From the NCBI RefSeq assembly GCF_000967495.1, contig NZ_JXXU01000035.1, positions 1 to 64,000 on the forward strand: a DNA stretch of 64,000 bases, read 5' to 3'. Position numbers and translations under genes: made by a program. This stretch comes from Vibrio neptunius (lineage in GTDB: Bacteria > Pseudomonadota > Gammaproteobacteria > Enterobacterales > Vibrionaceae). Under the pieces are notes generated by a model. That model saw only the letters and a program-made list of their open reading frames with translations, was not told the origin of the DNA and did not search any database. How positions within the stretch are numbered: the stretch's first letter is position 1; every line of letters starts with the position of its first letter. Below are positions 7,275-16,270 of this stretch, in pieces.

Positions 7275-8552
7275 ATGGATGAGCTGCTTGATAACGTAAG
7301 CGTAGATTTACGTCAGGTGCTTTTTGAAATCGCTTCAGCCCTCGATGCTGTCGGGATCGATGATTTAAATCATGGTCACCGGGTGGCATACATTGCGTAT
7401 CAATGTGCTAAACGGATGGGGTGGGAGGAAGAGCAGGCTCAAATCGCTTTTTCTCTAGGATTGATCCATGATTGCGGCGTATCGCAGTCTAATGAGCGTT
7501 CCTATCTATTCAAGTCGATGGCACCGGAAAACGCCAAAAAGCATTGTGTTAGAGGATATGAGCTGTTAAAGGCTTGCCCACCTTTGGCCGGACTAGCGCC
7601 GCCAGTTTTGTATCATCATACTTGGTGGGAGCAGTTGAATGGCGAAACCAAAGCGTCAAAAAACGATAAACTACTCGCCAGTCTGATATTTATTTCTGAT
7701 CGAGTGGATCACCTTTATTCCCGCTTTTTCCCAGACCAATACGGTAATATCACCGAGGCCAACAAAACGTTGATCATCGGGGAGTTGACCGCCAATGCTG
7801 GGATTTTGTTTGAGCCGAATATGGTTCAGCATATGTGCGAGTTGATAGACAATGATGACTTCTGGTTTTCGATGGAATCTCGCTATATCGAGACAATGGC
7901 CAGCCGCTTTCCGCCAGTGCCTTTCTTTTCATCTCGATTGGGGTTGGAAGATACGATTGCGGTGGCGGAGTTTTTCGCGCAGATCGTGGATGCAAAAAGT
8001 ACTTTCACGTTCCAACATTCTCGTCATGTTGCAGAGTTGACCTCGTTTCTGGGCAAGCAACTGGGGTATTCGGCCAAAGCCCAACGTATGTTGTATTTGG
8101 CTGGGTTAGTGCACGATATTGGAAAGCTGAAAACGCCAGTTGCTGTGCTCCATAAACCAGCGGAGTTAACAGAGGAAGAATACGCCTGTATAAAACGTCA
8201 TGCGACGGATACCCGACATGCGCTGACTAATATGTTTCGATCTAGCCAAGTCATTGATTGGGCGTCTAATCACCATGAAAGACTGGATGGGTCCGGTTAC
8301 CCTTTGGGGAAAACAGCCAAAGACCTTGATCAACCGAGTCGAATTGTGGCCATCGCTGATGTGTTTCAGGCGTTGACCCAATCACGTCCTTATCGGCCGG
8401 GCGTTTCACTTGCAGAAACGATGCAAATATTGCAGCAATTAGTGGATGAAGCCAAGCTGGATTCTGTCGTATTCGAGTGTTTAATAGAAAACGACATGCA
8501 ATGCTATCAGATTTCCACGGGTCACCCCGCTATAGAAAAAGCCAGCGCTTAA
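7275..8552 (+). CDS. Tandem HD / HD-GYP phosphodiesterase
   Basis: This 425-residue soluble protein has two HD modules. The N-terminal one has HGHR (residue 33 on) and LIHDCG (64-68). The C-terminal one (from about 225) is a full HD-GYP domain with HS-x-HV at 248-252, H280-D281-I-G-K, HATDT and HHERLDGSGYP at 333-343. HD-GYP enzymes hydrolyse c-di-GMP or related cyclic dinucleotides. The two-HD layout recalls the V. cholerae V-cGAP enzymes that degrade 3'3'-cGAMP (from memory of the family), so cGAMP is a possible substrate. It is a single gene, and its stop lies inside a hairpin that terminates the convergent neighbour. Confidence 0.9.
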   Translation: MDELLDNVSVDLRQVLFEIASALDAVGIDDLNHGHRVAYIAYQCAKRMGWEEEQAQIAFSLGLIHDCGVSQSNERSYLFKSMAPENAKKHCVRGYELLKACPPLAGLAPPVLYHHTWWEQLNGETKASKNDKLLASLIFISDRVDHLYSRFFPDQYGNITEANKTLIIGELTANAGILFEPNMVQHMCELIDNDDFWFSMESRYIETMASRFPPVPFFSSRLGLEDTIAVAEFFAQIVDAKSTFTFQHSRHVAELTSFLGKQLGYSAKAQRMLYLAGLVHDIGKLKTPVAVLHKPAELTEEEYACIKRHATDTRHALTNMFRSSQVIDWASNHHERLDGSGYPLGKTAKDLDQPSRIVAIADVFQALTQSRPYRPGVSLAETMQILQQLVDEAKLDSVVFECLIENDMQCYQISTGHPAIEKASA

Positions 8553-8562
8553 TTGCGCTGGC
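8535..8562 (-). terminator. Terminator for the minus-strand DUF2057 gene
   Basis: GCCAGCGC-AATTAA-GCGCTGGC is followed by TTTTTC when read on the minus strand. It overlaps the last codons of the HD-GYP gene. Confidence 0.8.
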
Positions 8563-8575
8563 TCACTGCCGTCGA

Positions 8576-9229
8576 CTATTTTTCTAGTAAGAATTGTTTA
8601 AAGCGCGCCTGCGTTGCTGCGTCGGCTTTGTTATACCAGAAGTGCAGCATCTCCTCGGCAGTCGAATCGCTTTTGATGCCTTCTTGGGTGACTTGAGCAG
8701 GTAAAGTGACGGGTTGCACTGCGGCGCCAATTGTGGCGGCGGAAACAGCAGCGACTCCTCCTCGACGGTTGTAATCTGCCAATTCAATTTTGAAGTTACG
8801 GCCAATCTGCATACCGTCTTTGACTAGCTTATCCTGCGTTACCGCCAGAGCGCTGCCACTTGCTGTAATGAGTTGCCAGTCTACTTGCTTGATCTCTTTC
8901 TCCGCTTCACGTTGATCGCGGTATTTGGGCATGTCGAACGTCAGTTCCGTATCCTTGGTGTCAAACGTAGCAATAATCGGATCGCTTTCAAGAATAATAC
9001 GGTCTTTACCTTGTGTGAAGTAAGGTTGGTAGCGGAATAAAATTTGGTTTTCGCCGTCAGGCAAGGTCAGCGTTTTCTTTGACGAAAAGAAGCCACCAGA
9101 CAGCTCTGGTTTTGCGTCGTTTGCAACTAATACATCTACGGTGTCAGGGACGGTAATCGTAACCTCAGCCGCCGCCATTCCGCTTATGCTTAGTGCCGCA
9201 GCGGCCAATAATGTTGTTTTGATCTTCAT
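8576..9229 (-). CDS. DUF2057 (YccT) family exported protein
   Basis: This protein of about 217 residues has a clear Sec signal peptide (MKIKTTLLAAAALSISGMAAAEV). The DUF2057 body includes ITVPDTVDVLVANDAKPEL, LPDGENQILFRYQPYF and a C-terminal HFWYNKADAATQARFKQFLLEK. The start is placed at 9229 because the signal peptide begins there, with GGATCAAGTC upstream; the frame remains open for 30 codons further. YccT-family proteins are periplasmic, and their role is poorly understood (E. coli YccT affects curli). No partner gene is adjacent. Confidence 0.88.
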   Translation of the reverse strand: MKIKTTLLAAAALSISGMAAAEVTITVPDTVDVLVANDAKPELSGGFFSSKKTLTLPDGENQILFRYQPYFTQGKDRIILESDPIIATFDTKDTELTFDMPKYRDQREAEKEIKQVDWQLITASGSALAVTQDKLVKDGMQIGRNFKIELADYNRRGGVAAVSAATIGAAVQPVTLPAQVTQEGIKSDSTAEEMLHFWYNKADAATQARFKQFLLEK

Positions 9230-9533
9230 GACTTGATCCATTTTATTTGCCCAGCCAACACTTTGCCTAGCAAGTCCAAATATTTCAATTCGATGAATGT
9301 CAAAGTGATAAGATTTCACGGAAACTTAACTTTCAGTAGTGATTTATCCATCATTAACAGTGAGCGAAGTGCGAGCCTTATTTATGGCGAGCAAAAAACG
9401 GTCGAGCAAAGATGGAATCATTGCAAGCAATAGAGTGAGCCATTAACAAATTTTGAGTGATGCCTCTTGGTAAATTGGGGCAGTCATGGCTATATTGATT
9501 ATTATGTCTATAGCCTATGAGAGGGAACACGCT
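9230..9533 (+). other. Intergenic region with the tna promoter
   Basis: This region lies between the divergent DUF2057 gene and the tnaC-like leader. It must carry the tna promoter; a TATATTGATTATTATGTC stretch near 9490-9507 is AT-rich. CRP control is known for tna operons, but I could not find a convincing TGTGA-N6-TCACA site by eye. Confidence 0.4.
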
Positions 9534-9632
9534 ATGAATTGCATTTGGATGCAAGACAGCCGTTTTGTGTTGTCGTCATGGTACAATCTAGACTTCTGCC
9601 TATCGCTGTTAAGCAAAGTATCAACCTCGTAA
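9534..9632 (+). CDS. tnaC: TnaC-like tryptophanase leader peptide
   Basis: This 32-codon frame lies 100 bases upstream of tryptophanase, with a GAGGGA ribosome site eight bases before its ATG. It contains SSWYNLDF, matching the W-F-N-I-D core of E. coli TnaC with the same Trp-to-Asp spacing (W16, D20 here). In E. coli the ribosome stalls on tryptophan at the stop codon after this core and blocks Rho, turning on tnaAB. The E. coli terminal proline eight residues after the Asp is replaced by lysine here, and four more codons follow. A CGCTGTTAAG segment inside the frame resembles the boxA element. The role is inferred from position and core motif. Confidence 0.8.
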   Translation: MNCIWMQDSRFVLSSWYNLDFCLSLLSKVSTS

Positions 9633-9732
9633 TAATTTCCTAAGGTGCACTCGCGCCATCTATTTGTAATTTAAAACTTTAAACCCGATGCAGTTTATCT
9701 GCAGGGACAAATCTATCTATAGGAAATTAACA

Positions 9733-11130
9733 ATGAAACGTATTCCAGAACCCTTTCGCATTAAGATGGTTGAACCGATCAAAATGACCACTTATCAAGA
9801 CCGAGTCGCTGCTCTTGATGAGGCTGGCCTTAACCCCTTCTTGTTAAAAAGTGATGATGTGTATATCGACCTTCTGACCGATTCTGGCACAGGTGCGATG
9901 AGTGACAATCAGTGGGCGGGATTGATGATGGGAGACGAGTCTTATGCTGGGAGTCGTAACTATTACAATCTTTGCCAAGCCGTTGAACATTTTTTTGGTT
10001 ATAAGCTAACGGTACCAGCCCATCAAGGCCGCGGTGCGGAGCAAATTCTATTTCCAGCTTTGATTGAGCGTATGCGTAGTGTTCGTGGCGGAACAGAGCC
10101 GGTTTTCATATCCAATTATCACTTTGATACCACAGCGGGGCATATTGAGTTGAATGGAGGCAAAGCGATTAACGTCGTTGACAGGCATGCTTTTGATACA
10201 ACGACACCGTATGACTGGAAAGGCGACTTCGATCTCGACAAACTGAAAGCGACCATAGATCAGTACGGTGCACATAACATCTGTGCCATTATCACCACCG
10301 TTACTTGTAACAGCTCTGGAGGTCAGCCAGTCTCTATGGCAAACATGCGCGCTGTTTATGAGTTGGCAAGCAAGAATGATATCCCGGTTGTCATTGATTC
10401 AGCGCGTTATTGTGAGAATGCCTATTTTATTAAACAGCGCGAAGAAGGGTACCACGACAAGTCGATCCTCGAGATCATACGAGAGATGTATCAATACGGT
10501 GATATGTTGACGATGTCCGCTAAGAAAGATCCTATGGTCAATATTGGAGGTTTGTGTTGTATTCGTGATCACCAAGAGCTGTTCCAAGCTGTGCAAACGC
10601 GTTGTGTTCCAATGGAAGGGTTTGTGACTTACGGCGGTATGGCAGGGCGAGACATGGAAGCTTTGGCTCGTGGCCTTTATGAAGGCGCAGACGAAGATTA
10701 CCTTCACTACCGGATCAGTCAGGTGCAATATCTTGGAGAGCGTCTGCGAGAAGGCGGTATTCCCATTCAGTATCCGACAGGCGGGCACGCAGTGTTTGTT
10801 GATGCGGCTAAGATTCTCCCCCACATTCCTCCAGAGGAATTTCCGGCCCATGTCTTGTGCAATGCGCTATACCTAGAATCCGGTGTCCGGGCGGTAGAAA
10901 TTGGTTCGCTGCTATTGGGGCGTGATCCGGAAACAGGCCAGCAAAAAGCCTCGGAATTGGAACTGATGCGCTTGACCATTCCTCGCCGTGTGTATACCAA
11001 TGATCATATGGACTACATTGCCGATACGATTATTGCTCTGAAAGAGCGTGCTCATGAACTTAAGGGCTTAGAGTTTGAGTATGAGCCACCTGTGCTACGT
11101 CATTTCACGGCGCGATTTAAGTCCAAATAA
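9733..11130 (+). CDS. tnaA: Tryptophanase
   Basis: This 465-residue PLP enzyme splits L-tryptophan into indole, pyruvate and ammonia. It has the family features YAGSRNYY near 71-78, [10 protein letters not shown], and the PLP lysine at 265 ([12 protein letters not shown], equal to K270 of E. coli). The start at 9733 is favoured because AGGAAATTAACA precedes it and the protein then begins like E. coli TnaA; the frame extends 45 bases further up. A tnaC-like leader precedes it. Unlike enteric tna operons no tryptophan permease follows, so tryptophan uptake must be encoded elsewhere. Indole is a known signal in vibrios. Confidence 0.97.
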   Translation: MKRIPEPFRIKMVEPIKMTTYQDRVAALDEAGLNPFLLKSDDVYIDLLTDSGTGAMSDNQWAGLMMGDESYAGSRNYYNLCQAVEHFFGYKLTVPAHQGRGAEQILFPALIERMRSVRGGTEPVFISNYHFDTTAGHIELNGGKAINVVDRHAFDTTTPYDWKGDFDLDKLKATIDQYGAHNICAIITTVTCNSSGGQPVSMANMRAVYELASKNDIPVVIDSARYCENAYFIKQREEGYHDKSILEIIREMYQYGDMLTMSAKKDPMVNIGGLCCIRDHQELFQAVQTRCVPMEGFVTYGGMAGRDMEALARGLYEGADEDYLHYRISQVQYLGERLREGGIPIQYPTGGHAVFVDAAKILPHIPPEEFPAHVLCNALYLESGVRAVEIGSLLLGRDPETGQQKASELELMRLTIPRRVYTNDHMDYIADTIIALKERAHELKGLEFEYEPPVLRHFTARFKSK

Positions 11131-11540
11131 TCTTCGAACAAAACTTGCCCCCTATCTACTTTAGGGGGCGTCATGCTCTAAAGTGATCCTCAATGTTTTG
11201 GCTAATTATTTCTTAAATTACTGACAAATAAGAACGTTTTAGCAAATGGTTAGATTTTATAAATTTAGGGTGAAATCCTATTTGTAATGCAACAGGCTTC
11301 GTATATACAGCTATTTTTTGATCTTGCCTCGAAAACAACCTTTATTTTTTTCATCAAAAAAAAAGTCTCTCGAATACTGAAAGTGATGTTCTCGCGACGT
11401 ATCTGCAGAACAGCAAATACCGACCTTCGATAAGTCTTTCGCCTCAATATTTGGCCATCAGGCAGTTAAACGCGGCTTACGATGATAGGTATCACTTCCC
11501 AACTTTTCGGGTAAATGTACAAGGAATGAGAGAAATAGGT
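11131..11540. other. Intergenic region tnaA / chitinase
   Basis: After the tnaA hairpin the region is AT-rich with long T/A tracts (11325-11365), and it must contain the chitinase promoter. The reading frame of the chitinase is open upstream of its start, but it has no ribosome site and no signal peptide there. No other gene is seen. Confidence 0.5.
11147..11169 (+). terminator. Hairpin after tnaA
   Basis: GCCCCCTA-TCTACTT-TAGGGGGC is a strong stem 17 bases after the tnaA stop, but it lacks a T-run on the plus strand. It may end transcription weakly or protect the 3' end. Confidence 0.5.
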
Positions 11541-14069
11541 ATGAATCGTATAACTTTGTGCGCCGCTAGTATCGCTGTGGCGTTATCCGGCACCGCGATG
11601 GCTGCACCAACAGCCCCAAGTATTGATGTTTATGGCTCAAACAATCTTCAGTTCTCGAAGATTGAACTCGCGATGGAAACCACTTCTGGTTACAACGACA
11701 TGGTCAAATATTTCGATGAAGCGGATATTGCCATTAAGTTTAATCAATGGAGTGGCACAACAGGGGACACCTACAAGGTTTACTTTGATGGAGTTCAGGT
11801 GGCAACCGGGGCCATTACGGGCAGTCAGACGACAGCAAGCTTTAAGTATGCAACTGGCGGTCGTTATCAGATGACAATTGAAGCCTGTGATGCAACAGGT
11901 TGTAGCGCCAGTGCGCCTGCAGAAATCGTGGTTGCTGACACCGACGGTGCTCACCTTGCTCCTTTGAAGATGAATGTTGATCCAAACAACAAGAGTTACA
12001 ATACGGACCCTAACACAGTTGTGGGCACTTACTTTGTTGAGTGGGGAATCTATGGTCGTGAATTTACGGTAGACAATATCCCTGTCGATAACCTGACCCA
12101 TATTTTATATGGATTTATTCCAATTTGTGGCCCGAATGAATCACTGAAATCAGTCGGTGGTAACAGCTACAATGCACTGATGACCGCATGTAACGGGGTG
12201 CCGGATTATGAAGTGGTGATTCATGACCCATGGGCGGCTTATCAAAAGAGCTTCCCTCAAGCGGGTCATGAACACAGCTCTCCTATCAAAGGTAATTACG
12301 CCATGCTCATGGCGCTAAAGCAACGCAATCCAGATCTAAAAATTGTCCCTTCCATTGGTGGCTGGACGTTATCAGACCCATTCTTTGACTTCACTATCAA
12401 AGCAAACCGAGACACGTTTGTCGCGTCTGTTAAGCGCTTCCTGACGACGTGGAAGTTCTATGATGGTGTGGACATAGACTGGGAGTTCCCCGGCGGTGGC
12501 GGTGCGGCTCCTGATTTAGGTGATCCGGTGAACGATGGTCCTGCTTACATTGCGTTGATGCAAGAGCTTCGCGCTATGCTTGATCAGCTAGAAACAGATA
12601 CAGGCAGAACGTATGAACTGACGTCTGCAATTGGTGTGGGTTACGACAAAATTGAAGATGTGAATTATGCGGAAGCGGTTCAGTACATGGATTACATCTT
12701 TGCTATGACGTATGACTTCTACGGTGGTTGGAACAATGTTCCTGGACATCAAACGGCACTGTATTGTGGCACCTTTATGCGCCCGGGTCAGTGTGATGGT
12801 TCTGGCGTAGACGACAATGGCCAACCGTATAAGGGCCCTGCCTACACTACGGATAACGGTATTCAGCTTCTACTAGCGCAAGGTGTGCCAGCGAATAAAC
12901 TGGTTGTGGGTACTGCCATGTATGGTCGTGGTTGGGAAGGCGTGACACCAGATACGCTCACAGATCCTAACGACCCAATGACAGGAACAGGTACTGGTAA
13001 GCTGAAAGGTAGCCCAGCACAAGGTGTTTGGGAAGATGGTGTGATTGATTACAAAGGCGTTAAATCCTTTATGCTTGGTCCAGATAATACGGGTATTAAT
13101 GGCTTCGAGTACGGTTATGATGTACAAGCTGAAGCGCCTTGGGTTTGGAATCGCTCAACGGGACAGCTGATCACATTTGATGATGATCGCTCAGTGAAAG
13201 CAAAAGGCGCTTATGTGCGTGGTTTGGGTCTGGCAGGTTTGTTCTCTTGGGAAATTGATGCCGACAATGGTGACATTCTTAACGCCATGCATGAAGGGCT
13301 GGCTGGTGGCACACCAGCGAATCGAGCCCCAGTTGCAGTGGCGGGAGCGGATGTTTCGGTAACTGGACCTGCATCGGTTGTACTCGATGGCAGCGGCTCA
13401 AGCGATTCTGATGGCAGTGTTGCAAGCTATGCTTGGGAACAAGTCTCAGGAACTAGCGTTCCACTCACGGGTGCAAACACCGCACAGGTCAGCTTTGATG
13501 TGCCAGAAGTTGCGCAAACAGAAACGCTTACTTTCAAACTGACGGTAACCGATAATGAAGGTGCAACGGGTGCCGACACTGTGGCGGTGACCGTACAAGC
13601 GAAAGACACTGGCCCTGTCAACACGCCGCCAGTGGCTGCCGTATCAGCACCAGCGACAGCGAATGCTGGAGATAGGGTAGTGGTGGACGCCTCAGGTTCT
13701 AGCGATGCTGACAATGATACCTTGACCTACAGCTGGGACGTGCCTGCAGGACTGGATGCGACGATTAATGGCGCCACAGTGACGTTCACGGCGGCTGAGT
13801 ATACCCAAGATACGTCATTGCTATTTACGGTTACTGTCAGCGATACTAAAGCGACATCATCGGCTTCGGCCACGGTCGTTGTTGCCAAAAAAGATACCGG
13901 TGGCGGTACCTGTACCAACGCTTGGGATGCTGGCGCTGTATACAATGGTGGTGACCGAGTGACTCATGGTGGTAGAGTTTGGGAAGCGAAGTGGTGGACA
14001 CAAGGTGATGATCCCTCTCAATCTGGTGAGTGGGGGGTCTGGAAAGATGTAGGGCCAGCAAACTGCTAG
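11541..14069 (+). CDS. chiA: Chitinase A, GH18, with PKD-like and chitin-binding domains
   Basis: This secreted 842-residue endochitinase starts with a signal peptide (MNRITLCAASIAVALSGTAMA), and ATG 11541 is preceded by GAGAGAAATAGGT. Next come the ChiA N-terminal beta-sandwich (about 25-135) and a GH18 barrel with D308-G-V-D311-I-D313-W-E315. E315 is at the same number as the catalytic acid of V. harveyi ChiA. Two PKD-like repeats follow (about 600-790), then a CBM5/12 chitin-binding module (CTNAWDAGAVYNGGDRVTHGG onward). It degrades chitin outside the cell to oligosaccharides. The gene stands alone with a bidirectional terminator after it. Confidence 0.96.
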   Translation: MNRITLCAASIAVALSGTAMAAPTAPSIDVYGSNNLQFSKIELAMETTSGYNDMVKYFDEADIAIKFNQWSGTTGDTYKVYFDGVQVATGAITGSQTTASFKYATGGRYQMTIEACDATGCSASAPAEIVVADTDGAHLAPLKMNVDPNNKSYNTDPNTVVGTYFVEWGIYGREFTVDNIPVDNLTHILYGFIPICGPNESLKSVGGNSYNALMTACNGVPDYEVVIHDPWAAYQKSFPQAGHEHSSPIKGNYAMLMALKQRNPDLKIVPSIGGWTLSDPFFDFTIKANRDTFVASVKRFLTTWKFYDGVDIDWEFPGGGGAAPDLGDPVNDGPAYIALMQELRAMLDQLETDTGRTYELTSAIGVGYDKIEDVNYAEAVQYMDYIFAMTYDFYGGWNNVPGHQTALYCGTFMRPGQCDGSGVDDNGQPYKGPAYTTDNGIQLLLAQGVPANKLVVGTAMYGRGWEGVTPDTLTDPNDPMTGTGTGKLKGSPAQGVWEDGVIDYKGVKSFMLGPDNTGINGFEYGYDVQAEAPWVWNRSTGQLITFDDDRSVKAKGAYVRGLGLAGLFSWEIDADNGDILNAMHEGLAGGTPANRAPVAVAGADVSVTGPASVVLDGSGSSDSDGSVASYAWEQVSGTSVPLTGANTAQVSFDVPEVAQTETLTFKLTVTDNEGATGADTVAVTVQAKDTGPVNTPPVAAVSAPATANAGDRVVVDASGSSDADNDTLTYSWDVPAGLDATINGATVTFTAAEYTQDTSLLFTVTVSDTKATSSASATVVVAKKDTGGGTCTNAWDAGAVYNGGDRVTHGGRVWEAKWWTQGDDPSQSGEWGVWKDVGPANC

Positions 14070-14101
14070 TCTAGATGACTCTTCTTATCGTAAATAAAGA
14101 A

Positions 14102-14131
14102 AAGCCGCTCAATATACACTGAGCGGCTTTA
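14102..14131. terminator. Bidirectional terminator between chitinase and lapB
   Basis: AAAGCCGCTCA-ATATACAC-TGAGCGGCTTT is symmetric and serves both convergent transcripts. Confidence 0.85.
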
Positions 14132-14145
14132 TCGTTTCTGTCAGA

Positions 14146-16260
14146 TTAATTAACGGCTCTGACTTTACCTTGTTTGAGGTTGTTTAGCACTTCTGCTTTA
14201 GGGCCATCAGCGATGACACAGCCTTTTTCCATCACAATGACACGATCGACCACATCTAACATGGATGTTTTGTGTGTAATTAGGATCAGCGTTTCCGATG
14301 GTTTAAGTTGCGCTAACTGTTGCTTAATGTGCATCTCAGAGCGGTTATCCATGGCGCTGGTGGGTTCATCCATCAACAACACTGGTGGGCGACCAAGGAA
14401 AGCGCGTGCAATGGTAATGGCTTGACGTTGACCACCTGAGAGCAAGAGACCACCTTCACCGACCTGACGTTCTAGACCTGCTGGATCTTGCTGAGTAAAT
14501 ACAGTCACGCCAGCGCGGTTTGCTGCATCCATCACATCGCGATCGTCGGTCAATGGGCGACCCAAAGTAATATTGTCACGAATAGAACCATAAAATAGCT
14601 GGCTATCTTGTGGCACGCAGCCGATATTGCGCCGGATGTCGATATGATGGAGCTGCTCGATGTCAGTATCATCAATACGTACATGGCCTTCGGTCGGTTT
14701 AAACAATCCAAGAATGAGACGTTCAAGCGTCGTTTTACCTGAACCAATGCGCCCAATGATGGCGACTTTTTCACCTGGGTTAATCGTAATGCTCAGATCT
14801 CGAATAGAGGCGATTGGCGAATCAGGATAGTGAAAGGTGACTTTATCCAATTCAATCTTACCGTGAACAATCGGACGGTGAATATAGCGCTTGCCTTCTT
14901 CCTGTTCATCTGGCATTTCCATCACTTGTTCAATAATGGTCATTGAAGACTTGGCTTGATTGTAGCGAGTAGACAGCAAAGAAAGCTGAACCATTGGGCC
15001 GATCGCCCGTCCGCTGAGCATGGTTGCCGCAATCAAACCTCCCATGGTGAGATCACCTTCGGCAATCAGATATACACCAAGGATAATCATGCCTATATTG
15101 GAAGCCTGTTGGACAAAACCTGCGGTGTTTTGGATACCATCAGTGATCCGTCGGCTCTTGATGTTCCAATTTGCCATGTGTGCAACTGCCTCTTCCCAAC
15201 GAAATTGGAATTGGCTTTGTGCACCAAAAAGTTTAACGGTTTCTAGCCCAGATAAACTCTCAATTAAGTTCGCATATTTCTGTGAGGCAAGGCGAGAGCC
15301 CTCCTCAATGGTTCGACGTAGTGGCCCCTGGATCAGTGCTGAGTAGATAATAAGAATCAGCACACCCGCAATAGGCACTAGGACTAGACTACCCGCCATT
15401 AGCCAAATCAAAACAAGGAACAGTAAGGCAAAGGGCAGGTCAATCAAAGAGCCAATAGTGGCAGAGGTGAAAAACTCCCGAATGGACTCGAACTCTTGCA
15501 AGTGACGAGCGAAAGCGCCTACGGAAGGTGGTTTTGCCTCCATGCGAATACCAAGCACTTTGCTAAACAGTTTCGATGAAATCAGAATGTCCGATTTTTT
15601 ACCCGCAACATCAATAAAGTAGCTGCGCATTATTTTAAGCGTGAGATCAAACAGGAAGATAACAAAAATACCACTGGCCAACACCCACAAGGTCTCAAAG
15701 GCAAGGTTTGGAACCACCTTATCGTAAACCAAGCGAGTGAACATAGGGGCGGCTATGGCAAAAAGGTTAATCAGAATCGAAGCGATCAAAACATCACGAT
15801 AGATGTTTTTTGACTGCCAGATTGTACTCCAGAACCAATGTCCTTCACGCGTCTTAAGTACTTCAGGAGAGCGTTCATCGTAACGGAATTGTTTCTTAAC
15901 CAGAAAGTAGCGACCAATATAGAGCTCTTCCAGTTCCTCGAGTGGGATGGCAATGGGTACTAGACCAGATTCGCCCGTAACGATTTCAGCTTCTCTTTTT
16001 TCGCTGTTGACAGTATTGAGAACACAAGCGTCACCACTTTTCAGTAGCAGCACCACAGGCAAAACCAGATCTGAAATATCTTCGAGTTTGGAACGATTTT
16101 CTTTAGCGACCAGACCTGCGCGCTCAGCCGAACGAGGGAACAAAAATGGTGTTAGCTTGCCTTCGGTTAAAGGCAAGCCATTGATCAAGGCTTCTGGCGA
16201 GTTAGCCAGACCGTAATAGCGGCTGACGTAAATCAGCGAATTTAACAAAGGATCCTGCAT
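14146..16260 (-). CDS. lapB: LapB-type type I secretion ABC transporter
   Basis: This 704-residue transporter has an N-terminal peptidase-C39-like domain without a catalytic cysteine motif. Membrane spans follow (about 165-310 and 385-425), then an ATPase domain with Walker A GRIGSGKTT, signature LLSGGQRQ and Walker B VLLMDEPTSAMD. This layout is that of the LapB/RtxB transporters that export giant RTX adhesins with LapC and a TolC-like outer-membrane channel. It is the last gene of lapC-lapG-lapD-lapB, ten bases after lapD. Neither a giant adhesin nor an outer-membrane channel is in the window, so both must be elsewhere. Confidence 0.93.
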   Translation of the reverse strand: MQDPLLNSLIYVSRYYGLANSPEALINGLPLTEGKLTPFLFPRSAERAGLVAKENRSKLEDISDLVLPVVLLLKSGDACVLNTVNSEKREAEIVTGESGLVPIAIPLEELEELYIGRYFLVKKQFRYDERSPEVLKTREGHWFWSTIWQSKNIYRDVLIASILINLFAIAAPMFTRLVYDKVVPNLAFETLWVLASGIFVIFLFDLTLKIMRSYFIDVAGKKSDILISSKLFSKVLGIRMEAKPPSVGAFARHLQEFESIREFFTSATIGSLIDLPFALLFLVLIWLMAGSLVLVPIAGVLILIIYSALIQGPLRRTIEEGSRLASQKYANLIESLSGLETVKLFGAQSQFQFRWEEAVAHMANWNIKSRRITDGIQNTAGFVQQASNIGMIILGVYLIAEGDLTMGGLIAATMLSGRAIGPMVQLSLLSTRYNQAKSSMTIIEQVMEMPDEQEEGKRYIHRPIVHGKIELDKVTFHYPDSPIASIRDLSITINPGEKVAIIGRIGSGKTTLERLILGLFKPTEGHVRIDDTDIEQLHHIDIRRNIGCVPQDSQLFYGSIRDNITLGRPLTDDRDVMDAANRAGVTVFTQQDPAGLERQVGEGGLLLSGGQRQAITIARAFLGRPPVLLMDEPTSAMDNRSEMHIKQQLAQLKPSETLILITHKTSMLDVVDRVIVMEKGCVIADGPKAEVLNNLKQGKVRAVN

Positions 16261-16270
16261 CGATAACCTT

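Noticed and set aside
12588..13945. Minus-strand open frames inside the chitinase gene
   Set aside because: They are antisense shadows with low-complexity composition, no start signals, and a strong coding gene on the plus strand.
15020..15346. Plus-strand open frames inside lapB
   Set aside because: Antisense shadows of a conserved gene.
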